A stretch of 64,000 nt of DNA from RHKX01 sp046330415 (GTDB lineage Bacteria; Actinomycetota; Thermoleophilia; Solirubrobacterales; 70-9), in contig JAXLSW010000024.1 of the NCBI GenBank assembly GCA_046330415.1, forward strand, positions 1-64,000, given 5' to 3'. Positions within the stretch are counted from its first letter, which is position 1. Every line of letters starts with the position of its first letter. A program made the translations under genes and the position numbers. This document shows positions 24,596 to 31,670 of the stretch, one piece after another. The notes under the pieces are model-generated. The model searched no databases, was not told the origin of the DNA, and was given only the letters and a program-made list of their open reading frames with translations.

Positions 24596-25567
24596 ATGCC
24601 GGCCTCCGAGCTGAACACGCCCTCGCGCGTCCTTCTGGCGGCCCCGCGCGGGTACTGCGCCGGGGTAGACCGCGCCGTGCAGACGGTCGAGCACGCGCTC
24701 GACATCCACGGCGCGCCCGTCTACGTCCGCAAGGAGATCGTCCACAACAAGCACGTCGTCGAGCAGCTGAGCAAGCGCGGCGCGATCTTCGTCGAGGAGG
24801 AGACCGAGGTTCCCGAGGGCTCCCTCGTCGTCTTCAGCGCCCACGGCGTCGCCCCGTCGGTGCACGAGAACTCCGCCATGCGCAACCTGCGCACGATCGA
24901 TGCGACGTGCCCGCTCGTCACCAAGGTCCACGTCGAGGCTCGCAAGTTCGCGGCGGAGGGCTACACGATCATCCTCGTCGGCCACGACGGTCACGAGGAG
25001 GTCGAGGGGACGACCGGCGAGGCGCCGGAGTCGATCATCTTGGTCGAGTCCGTCGCGGACGTCGACGCGCTCGAGGTCGATGATCCCGACCACGTCGCCC
25101 TGATCACCCAGACGACCCTGTCGGTCGACGAGACCGCCGAGATCATCGACGCGCTGCGCCGGAAGTTCCCCAACATCACGAGCCCGAAGTCGGATGACAT
25201 CTGCTACGCGACGACGAACCGCCAGCTCGCCGTCAAGCAGCTCGCGCGCGAGTGCGACCTCGTCCTCGTGATCGGCTCCAAGAACTCCTCCAACTCGAAC
25301 CGGCTCGTCGACGTCACACGCGAGCTCGGCACCGCCTCCCACCTGATCGACAAGGCGGCCGAGGTGGACGAGGCGTGGCTGGAGGGGGTCGACACGGTCG
25401 GCATCACCTCCGGCGCCAGCGCCCCCGAGGAGCTCGTCGAGGAGCTGGTGCAGTTCTTCCGCGACCGCGGCACCACCGAGATCGGTGAGCTCCGCGCGAT
25501 CGACGAGGACGTGCGCTTCATGCTGCCGAAGCCGATTCGCGTCGAGCTCGCGGGCGCGGGCTCCTAG
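24596..25567 (+). CDS. ispH: 4-hydroxy-3-methylbut-2-enyl diphosphate reductase
   Basis: IspH/LytB, last step of the MEP isoprenoid pathway. The three cluster cysteines are present: PRGYCAGV (Cys21), DATCPLV and DDICYATT, with HGVAPSVHE, GHDGHEEVEG and the TQTTLSVDET motif. About 323 aa, full length. I prefer ATG 24596 to GTG 24590 because TACCCT (24584-24589) sits 6 nt before the ATG, the spacing of other leaderless starts. It ends 3 bp from the convergent M14 gene. Confidence 0.95.
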   Translation: MPASELNTPSRVLLAAPRGYCAGVDRAVQTVEHALDIHGAPVYVRKEIVHNKHVVEQLSKRGAIFVEEETEVPEGSLVVFSAHGVAPSVHENSAMRNLRTIDATCPLVTKVHVEARKFAAEGYTIILVGHDGHEEVEGTTGEAPESIILVESVADVDALEVDDPDHVALITQTTLSVDETAEIIDALRRKFPNITSPKSDDICYATTNRQLAVKQLARECDLVLVIGSKNSSNSNRLVDVTRELGTASHLIDKAAEVDEAWLEGVDTVGITSGASAPEELVEELVQFFRDRGTTEIGELRAIDEDVRFMLPKPIRVELAGAGS

Positions 25568-25570
25568 CGA

Positions 25571-26344
25571 CTAGCGCGACACGGCCCGCAGCGCCGCAGC
25601 GTGCCGGCGCAGCGCGCCCGAGCCCAGGCGACCGGGGCCGAGCTCGACGACGAACGCGGTCCCCCGCCGCGCGTCCGTCCAGCGGGTGGCTGTGCCGGGA
25701 AGCTGCTCGCCCCGGCACCGGTTGAGCTCCATCCGCGAGATCCGCGCGTAGAGGCGCTGCAGCCGGGCCGGCCCCGAGCATGGGCCCAGCACCTGGTTCC
25801 AGGGCTGGTGGAAGATGACCGTCAGGTCGGGATCGAGCCGGCGGACGAGATCCGCGAACGCGCGCGACTCCGGCTCCGAGAACGGGCGTGGGCCGCCGTA
25901 CTCGAGGCTGCCCGGCGGCGAGGCATCGCTCCAGTGGAAGGGGAAGTTGCGGTTCAGGTCGACGCCGTGGGCGTTGGTGCGGGTATCGGCCTCGTGGCCG
26001 TCGGGGTTGACGCTCGTGACCGTCCAGACGGCGCTGCCACGCGGGACCTCCCGCTCCCGGCGCAGGGTGCGGACGACGGCCCGCCCGGCCTCCTCGTCGC
26101 CGTGGATCTCGCCGACGACGAGCGTGACGCGACTCGCGTCTGCCGGGCCGAGGCGCCGCGCGATCAGCTCGCGTCCCTGGACGCTGCGGCCGAACTCGAT
26201 CCGGGCCGGCTCGCGCCCGGCATGGCTGCTCGCGGCCGTCAGCAGGCCGAGCACCGCCAAGACGGCGAGAGCGGCGAGCCCGGCGAGCCCGCCCGGCCCG
26301 CCCAGCCGGCTCAGCCTGCCGAGGCGGGCCGTGGCTCGCCTCAC
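25571..26344 (-). CDS. Secreted M14-family zinc carboxypeptidase-like protein
   Basis: The 257-aa protein has an N-terminal signal/anchor (LAGLAALAVLAVLGLLTAAS). The M14 sites are visible: GEIHGDEEAG (zinc His and Glu), VNPDG, NAHGVDLNRNFP (substrate Arg/Asn), IFHQPW (third zinc His) and a late AFVVELG catalytic Glu. It probably trims peptidoglycan peptides or peptides outside the membrane. It starts at a GTG that overlaps the stop of the upstream thioredoxin-like gene. Confidence 0.82.
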   Translation of the reverse strand: MRRATARLGRLSRLGGPGGLAGLAALAVLAVLGLLTAASSHAGREPARIEFGRSVQGRELIARRLGPADASRVTLVVGEIHGDEEAGRAVVRTLRREREVPRGSAVWTVTSVNPDGHEADTRTNAHGVDLNRNFPFHWSDASPPGSLEYGGPRPFSEPESRAFADLVRRLDPDLTVIFHQPWNQVLGPCSGPARLQRLYARISRMELNRCRGEQLPGTATRWTDARRGTAFVVELGPGRLGSGALRRHAAALRAVSR

Positions 26345-27165
26345 CCGCGGATGCCGGGAGCGAAGGACAGCGACCAGATCTCGATCGAGTCGTCCGGCCG
26401 GAGGGCCACCTCGTGGTCGCCGTGTGAGGGGTGGGAGGCGAGCTCGTAGAGGCCCGGAGCGGTGACCTCGATCGGATCCGCATCGGTCCCGTCAATCGCG
26501 ATCCCGACCTCGCCGCGACCGCCGAGCGCCGCCCAGGCGCCTCCCGCTGCGTACTCGACCTCGAGCGGCTCGCCGGGCTCACCGCGCCACGCGACGTCGT
26601 AGGAGCCACCGGGGAAGAGCTCGTCGCTGGGGCGCATCAGCTTCGGCGCCCGCCCGGGATCGCCGCCGACGGGCGGGTCGAGCAGGCTCGCGGGCAGCTC
26701 GCCGTCGGTGATGGCGTCGAGCTCCACCCGGATCTCGGCCTCAGTCTCGTGGTAGGCGCCCTCGCCGAAGTGAGCCCAGCGCAGGGTGCCGCCGCGCCGC
26801 CAGACGAAGGACGAAGGCCAGCCCTCGCATCCGTAGGCATGCCAGATCCGATGCTCGTGGTCGTTGGCGACCGGGAAGCTGATCCCGAGCCGCTCCAGCG
26901 CCGCGTCGAGGTCCGCATCGGAGGTGGCGAGGCCGTTGCGGGGGGAGTGGACTCCGAGGACCGTGAGCCCCGCCTCCGCGAGCTGCGCGTGCAGGCCGCT
27001 GACGAAGGGGAGGGTGCGGACGCTGCTCAGCTCCCCGACCTCGAAGAAGTGGACCAGAAGCGGTCCGCGGGCAGTCACCCGCTCGCTGACGGGCTCCGGA
27101 CCCCGCAGCCAGCTCAGGCCGGGCGGGAAAGGCGGCAGGGGGACGTCGGAGCGGGTCGGCTTCAC
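26341..27165 (-). CDS. Thioredoxin-fold protein lacking the CxxC
   Basis: The 274-aa protein matches the thioredoxin-like module of DipZ/TlpA-type proteins (VHFFEVGELSSVRTLPFVSG, GLTVLGVHSPRN, GWPSSFVWRRGGTLRWAHFG), followed by a second beta-rich domain. The position where relatives carry CxxC reads ELSS, so no redox pair is present. It has no signal peptide. It is coupled to the M14 gene downstream by a 4-nt overlap. Possibly a binding or chaperone role; function unknown. Confidence 0.7.
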   Translation of the reverse strand: MKPTRSDVPLPPFPPGLSWLRGPEPVSERVTARGPLLVHFFEVGELSSVRTLPFVSGLHAQLAEAGLTVLGVHSPRNGLATSDADLDAALERLGISFPVANDHEHRIWHAYGCEGWPSSFVWRRGGTLRWAHFGEGAYHETEAEIRVELDAITDGELPASLLDPPVGGDPGRAPKLMRPSDELFPGGSYDVAWRGEPGEPLEVEYAAGGAWAALGGRGEVGIAIDGTDADPIEVTAPGLYELASHPSHGDHEVALRPDDSIEIWSLSFAPGIRG

Positions 27166-27236
27166 GGCGCGAGCATCCCAGAACGGCGCTTCACCGTGCC
27201 CGCCCGCCCGGGCGATTCTCTAGCCTCGGGGGCGAA

Positions 27237-27407
27237 ATGAGCCGCTCCGACCGCGCGATCGGGATCGTCCTCGGCATTGTGATCGGGATCGTCGCGCTGG
27301 TCGCATTCGTCTTCCTCGGCTCGAGCGGGTCGATCGACGCGCCGTCGATCGACCACGGCCAGGCTGAGCGCAACGTCACTGAAACCACCGGCGGAAGCAC
27401 CCCTTGA
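27237..27407 (+). CDS. Small membrane-anchored protein, 56 aa
   Basis: ATG 27237 to TGA 27407. Sequence opens MSRSDRAIGIVLGIVIGIVA and continues as one TM helix, then a short polar exported tail rich in Ser/Thr/Glu. It is 65 bp ahead of the cupredoxin-like gene, which has a similar single-anchor design. GC3 use looks coding. No family name known; its position suggests one transcription unit with the two following genes. Confidence 0.6.
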   Translation: MSRSDRAIGIVLGIVIGIVALVAFVFLGSSGSIDAPSIDHGQAERNVTETTGGSTP

Positions 27408-27472
27408 CGGGTTCCCACCTCCGCCCCGAGAGCGCGGGCGCAGCACAACGACCGCGGAAGGAGCACTGAAGC

Positions 27473-27928
27473 ATGCAGTCGACAGGAGCGCGCGTCGCGG
27501 TGGTCATCGTCGCCATCGTGATCCTCGTGGTCGGGTTCATCGCCCTCTCGGGCGGGGACGATTCCGGCGATTCGACCACGGCCACCACGACCACGACCGA
27601 CGCTGAGACCACCGGCGGTGTCGACAAGGCCGACAAGACCGACAAGCAGGAGCAGGGCGAGGAGCCCGAGGTCCCGGTCATCGAGGTCAAGGACGGCCAG
27701 CCCGTGGGCGGCGTCCAGGAGCTGACGTTCAACGAGGGCGACACGATCCGCTTCCAGGTCGACTCCGACACCGCGGCGGAGGTCCACTTCCACGGCTACG
27801 ACGTCGGTCAGGACGTCGAGGCAGGCGGCTCCACCGAGTTCGAGGTACCCGCTGACATCACCGGCGTCTTCGAGGTCGAGCTCGAGGAGACCGCCACTCA
27901 GATCGCGCAGATCACCGTCAACCCGTGA
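27473..27928 (+). CDS. Membrane-anchored cupredoxin-like protein
   Basis: The 151-aa protein has an N-terminal anchor (VAVVIVAIVILVVGFIALSG), a Thr/Asp-rich linker, then a ~75-residue beta domain with EVHFHGYDVGQDVEAGGSTE and an immunoglobulin/cupredoxin-like end. HFHGY resembles one cupredoxin ligand strand but the full Cys-His-Met set is not seen. It overlaps the next gene by GTGA. Possibly periplasmic copper or electron handling for the adjoining membrane protein. Confidence 0.75.
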   Translation: MQSTGARVAVVIVAIVILVVGFIALSGGDDSGDSTTATTTTTDAETTGGVDKADKTDKQEQGEEPEVPVIEVKDGQPVGGVQELTFNEGDTIRFQVDSDTAAEVHFHGYDVGQDVEAGGSTEFEVPADITGVFEVELEETATQIAQITVNP

Positions 27929-29883
27929 CCACGTCCATGGCCCGAAGGGGAGCTCTCGGCGCGGCCGTCGTGCTGCTCATGGCGGCCGTGGCCGTCTTCT
28001 TCCCGCAGGTCGCCTCAGCCCACGCGCTGATCGGCAAGCAGGACCTCCCGCTGCCGGAGTGGCTCTTCATCTACGGCGCGCTGCTGATCCTGCTCGTCTC
28101 GTTCGTCGGGCTGCTCGTCGGATGGCAGGAGCCGAAGCTGGAGGACCGCCCGACTCACCCGCTCGCGCGGGCATCCCGGATCCTGCTCAGCCGCCCCGTC
28201 GGCTTCATCTGCGGGCTCGCCGGTGTCGGCCTCCTCGTCCTCGTCGTCGCCACGGGGCTGACCGGCGACGTCGCCCCCGATCGCAACTTCTCCCTGACCT
28301 TCGTCTTCGTCACCTTCTGGATCGGACTGACGCTCGCCAGCACCCTCTTCGGGGAGGTGTTCCGCCCCCTCAACCCCTGGCGTGCGATCGCCCGTACCGT
28401 CGCGGCGGGCTTCAGCAGGATCGTCGGCCAGCGCGTCTCCGCGCCCCTCTCCTATCCGGAGTGGCTAGGCCGCTGGCCCGCCGTCGCCGGCCTCGTCGGG
28501 TTCCTGTTCCTCGAGCTCGTATGGGGCCAGTCCGGCTTCACCGTGGCCGGGATCACACCTCGCGACGTCGCGGTCGCGAGCCTCGTCTACTCGCTGTGGA
28601 CGTTCATCGGAATGGCGCTCTTCGGCATCGAGAAGTGGACCGAGCGCGGCGAGACCTTCACGGTCTACTTCGGGATGTTCGCGAGCCTCGCGGCGCTGAC
28701 CGTCGAGGACGGGGAGCTCCGTTCGCGCCGCGTGCTCTCCGGCACGACGACATGGGCGACCGAGCCCGGCTCGCTCGCACTGGTCCTCATCGCGATCGGC
28801 GGGACGACGTTCGACGGCGCCCAGGAAGGGGTCCTCGCCGACCCGATCGACTCCACCTTCAGCTTCTTCAACGACCTCGGCATGTCCCAGTTCGGCGCCC
28901 TGCGCGTCACCGACACGCTGTTTCTGCTCGGCACCCTCGGCGTCGTCGCGCTGATCTTCTGGGCCGGGATCTTCGGGATGCGGATCGTCGAGCGCGACCG
29001 GTCGGCGTCGGAGCTCGGTCGCACCTTCGCCCACTCGTTCATCCCGATCTCGCTCGCCTACGTCGTGGCCCACTACTTCAGCTACTTCGTCTACCTCGAG
29101 CAGGCGCAGTTCACCTTCCTGCTCTCCGACCCCTTCGGCAACGACTCCAACTACTTCGGCACCGCGGGTGGCGGCATCGACTACAACGTCATCAGCGCCA
29201 ACGCCATCTGGTACGTGCAGTTCGGCTCAATCGTCGTCGGCCACGTCATCGCGCTGGCGATCGGCCACGACCGCGCCGTGAAGATCTGGGGCTACACCCG
29301 CGACGCGGCCTGGTCGCAGGTCTGGATGCTCGTGATGATGATGTTCTTCAGCATGCGGCGGGCTCTCGTGCTCTCGCAGCGAACAGTGGTCATCGTCGTG
29401 GTGAACGTCGGCGCCGGCCGTCGGCCGGGGGCGGTGTGCTCCGACGACGATGGGCTCGCCGATCACGGCGCGCGCCGCGCCGCAGTCGCGGGTACCGGAG
29501 ACCTTGACCAGGTAGGCGCCGGGATCGACGTCGTCGAGCGGGATCTCCCAGCGGCCGCCGCCATCGGGCGGTCGCTCCCGAGCTTCTTGCGGCCCGATCC
29601 CCGGAGCGCTCGTACAGCTTCACCTTGCGGCCCTTGCGGCAGGAGGCGTTCGGACTGCTCACGCGACCGTGGAAGGCCGGCACGCGGCTGGAGATCGAGA
29701 CGCTGGAGTCGGCCCGGGCCGCCATCGACGGGGCGGGCGCGAGCAGGGCCGCGACCACCGCGGCGGCCGCCACGATCCAGCCCGCGCGATCCATGCGCCA
29801 GGTTCCCGCCATTGCGGGGATTCTGGCACGGGACGTGGAGCCCCGTCAGCCTTCTTCGGCCAGACCCTGGATGGCGGTCGTGA
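27925..29883 (+). CDS. Polytopic membrane protein (fenitrothion-hydrolase-like annotation group), 3' end disturbed
   Basis: Residues 1-~478 form about eleven TM segments after a signal-like start ending SAHALIGKQDLPLPEWLFIY. Similar actinobacterial proteins are often labelled fenitrothion hydrolase, a label I consider weak. At codon ~478 (position ~29358, after WMLVMMMFFSM) the frame leaves hydrophobic sequence and reads Arg/Pro-rich filler antisense to another gene, down to a stop at 29883. Other frames hold GGL and ALAAN fragments expected at the true end. I infer one or two small indels; the genuine protein probably stops near 29400. Confidence 0.65.
   Translation: MTTSMARRGALGAAVVLLMAAVAVFFPQVASAHALIGKQDLPLPEWLFIYGALLILLVSFVGLLVGWQEPKLEDRPTHPLARASRILLSRPVGFICGLAGVGLLVLVVATGLTGDVAPDRNFSLTFVFVTFWIGLTLASTLFGEVFRPLNPWRAIARTVAAGFSRIVGQRVSAPLSYPEWLGRWPAVAGLVGFLFLELVWGQSGFTVAGITPRDVAVASLVYSLWTFIGMALFGIEKWTERGETFTVYFGMFASLAALTVEDGELRSRRVLSGTTTWATEPGSLALVLIAIGGTTFDGAQEGVLADPIDSTFSFFNDLGMSQFGALRVTDTLFLLGTLGVVALIFWAGIFGMRIVERDRSASELGRTFAHSFIPISLAYVVAHYFSYFVYLEQAQFTFLLSDPFGNDSNYFGTAGGGIDYNVISANAIWYVQFGSIVVGHVIALAIGHDRAVKIWGYTRDAAWSQVWMLVMMMFFSMRRALVLSQRTVVIVVVNVGAGRRPGAVCSDDDGLADHGARRAAVAGTGDLDQVGAGIDVVERDLPAAAAIGRSLPSFLRPDPRSARTASPCGPCGRRRSDCSRDRGRPARGWRSRRWSRPGPPSTGRARAGPRPPRRPPRSSPRDPCARFPPLRGFWHGTWSPVSLLRPDPGWRS
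29390..29812 (-). pseudogene. Frameshifted gene for a secreted protein with a Cys-Lys-rich beta domain
   Basis: ATG 29812 opens a good signal peptide (RAGWIVAAAAVVAALLAPAP, cleavage near SMA-ARA), then AFHGRVSSPNASCRKGRKVKLYERSG. From there sense moves to another frame (KKLGSDRP) and then a third (DGGGRWEIPLDDVDPGAYL, then VKVSGTRDCGAARAVIGEP). Two indels within ~60 bp are needed to join them. It is either a decayed gene or a poorly sequenced patch. The intact form would be a small exported carboxypeptidase-regulatory-like beta protein. Confidence 0.6.
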
Positions 29884-30307
29884 TCCGCGCGCGGTCGGAG
29901 GGCTGCAGGTTCTCGACGCGGAGCACCGCGTTGGCGGCGCGGAAGCAGGTGAGCGCCGGGGCGGCGTTGCAGCGCTCGAACTCGTCGCGGGCGTCATCGG
30001 CGCCGTCGAAGACGAGCAGCGAGGCGGCTCCGTTCTCGCCCTCGGTCTCCTCGCCCTCGCCGGTGGCGCTGGGGGCGACGCTCGCGAAGGAGACCTCGTG
30101 GACCTCGATGCCGTCGGGGTTGGTGGTCAAGACGGGCCCGAGCTCGAGGGTCGCCCCGTTGTCGTTCATCGCGTCGATGAAGCTCTCAGGCGTGAACTCC
30201 TTCTCCCCGCCGCAGCCGCCGAGGACCGCGACGGCCGCGATCGCGAACGCCACGGCGGCCGTGAGCGCAGGGTGCATGCGGCGGCATCTCGGGGTCCGGA
30301 TCCTCAT
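29846..30307 (-). CDS. Lipoprotein of unknown function
   Basis: The 153-aa protein (or 143 aa from ATG 30277) has a signal peptide with lipobox VLGGC followed by an acidic, single-domain mature part (TPESFIDAMNDNGATLELGP; ERCNAAPALTCFRAANAVLR). Two mature cysteines may pair. It lies 58 bp downstream of sufD on the same strand, but nothing else links it to SUF. Confidence 0.7.
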   Translation of the reverse strand: MRIRTPRCRRMHPALTAAVAFAIAAVAVLGGCGGEKEFTPESFIDAMNDNGATLELGPVLTTNPDGIEVHEVSFASVAPSATGEGEETEGENGAASLLVFDGADDARDEFERCNAAPALTCFRAANAVLRVENLQPSDRARITTAIQGLAEEG

Positions 30308-30365
30308 GGCGAGCGACGCCGGATTATCGCCGGGGTCAGAAGCTCAGGTGCTCAGGAGCAGGTGC

Positions 30366-31670
30366 TCAGGGGGCGAGCAACTCCGCCAGCCGCGCGGAGA
30401 GAGCCTCCGAGAGCGCGTCGGCGACGGCGCCCTCGGGCACCCGCTCGACCAGCTCGGCGAGGAAGCCCTCGATGACCAGCGACTTGGCGATGCTGCTGTC
30501 GAGCCCGCGCGAGGTCAGGTAGAAGAGCTGCTCGGGGTCGACCTGGGCGACCGCGGCGGCGTGCGTGCAGGCGACGTCGTCGGCCTCGATCTGCAGGCCC
30601 GGGATCGCGTCGGCGTGCGCCTTCGACGAAAGCAGCAGGTTGCGGCAATCCTGGAAGGCATCGGTGCGCTGAGCACCCTCGTCGACGTTGATCATCCCGC
30701 GCCAGACCGCGGTTGAGCGGCCGGCGAGGACGCCGCGGAAGGAGAGGTCGGAGAACGTGTCCTCGGCCGCGTGCTCCTGCGTGGTGTCGTAGTCGAGGTG
30801 CTGGCGGCCGGTGCCGGCGTAGGCGCCGGTGACCTTCGCGGAGGCGCCGCGGCCGGCGAGCTTGGTCTCCATGCGGATCTTGCCGCGGGCGGAGCCGAAG
30901 CCCAGCGCGACCCACTCGAGCGAGCCGTCCCGCTCCACCTCCGCTCGCTGGGAGGCGAACGCCCAGGAGCTGGGGGAGAGGTCCTGCCCGCAGATGTAGC
31001 GGAGCGAGGCGTTGGGGCCGACGATCAGCTCGGTGACGCCGTTGAACATCGCGTCGACCTGATCGTCGGCGGAGACGTAGCGCTCCCAGACCTCTGCCTC
31101 CGCTCCCTCCTCGAGGACGATCAGGGTGCGCCAGTTGAGCGTCCTGCCGCTCTCCTGCTGGACGGCGGTCAGGGCGATCGGCGCATCGAACCTGGTCCCG
31201 GCGGGGACGTAGATGAGCGCGCCGCCGCTCCAGCCGGCGTCGTTGATGGCGACGAAGGGGTCGTTGCCCGCCTCGACGATCGTGCCGAGCCGCTCGCGGA
31301 CGAGGTCGCCGAAGCGCTCCACGCCCTCGCTCAGCGGCATCACGACCGGCGCGTCCGGGCGCTTACGATCATCTGTGCCGCCGGTCTCGGCGCCTGCGCC
31401 CGAGACGACGGCGCCGTCGACCTGGATCAGCCCGGCGGATCCCTCCGGGACCGCGAGCCGCGCCGAAGCGGCCTCGGCCGCGGCGATGTCACCCGGCTCG
31501 GCCGGATCGTAGGCGGAGAGGTCGAGCCCGGAGAGGTCGTTGAACTCCCAGCCGCGGGTCTTCGGGCCCGGGAGCGCGAGCTCCTTGGCCGCATCGACAG
31601 CCGCGGCGCGCCGCTCAACGAGCCAGGCCGGCTCGCCCGTCTCGGTGGGCGTGGCGACGGAGCTATCCAA
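30366..31670 (-). CDS. sufD: SufD, Fe-S scaffold subunit
   Basis: The 434-aa protein has an N-terminal helical part (KTRGWEFNDLSGLDLSAYDP) and the SufB/D beta-helix core ending in the conserved YLTSRGLDSSIAKSLVIEGF (compare YLQSRGLDEEEA in SufB). SufD pairs with SufB and SufC in the SufBC2D complex that assembles Fe-S clusters. It overlaps the sufB stop by 8 nt, so the two are translationally coupled. Confidence 0.92.
   Translation of the reverse strand: MDSSVATPTETGEPAWLVERRAAAVDAAKELALPGPKTRGWEFNDLSGLDLSAYDPAEPGDIAAAEAASARLAVPEGSAGLIQVDGAVVSGAGAETGGTDDRKRPDAPVVMPLSEGVERFGDLVRERLGTIVEAGNDPFVAINDAGWSGGALIYVPAGTRFDAPIALTAVQQESGRTLNWRTLIVLEEGAEAEVWERYVSADDQVDAMFNGVTELIVGPNASLRYICGQDLSPSSWAFASQRAEVERDGSLEWVALGFGSARGKIRMETKLAGRGASAKVTGAYAGTGRQHLDYDTTQEHAAEDTFSDLSFRGVLAGRSTAVWRGMINVDEGAQRTDAFQDCRNLLLSSKAHADAIPGLQIEADDVACTHAAAVAQVDPEQLFYLTSRGLDSSIAKSLVIEGFLAELVERVPEGAVADALSEALSARLAELLAP

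Noticed and set aside
28059..29507. Long Arg-rich reading frame over the membrane protein gene
   Set aside because: It is an out-of-frame shadow of a clearly hydrophobic, multi-TM protein; GC-rich DNA gives many such frames.
27925..29883. Real 652-residue protein with an Arg/Pro-rich tail
   Set aside because: The tail is antisense to a signal-peptide-bearing gene, and fragments of the expected ending lie in other frames.
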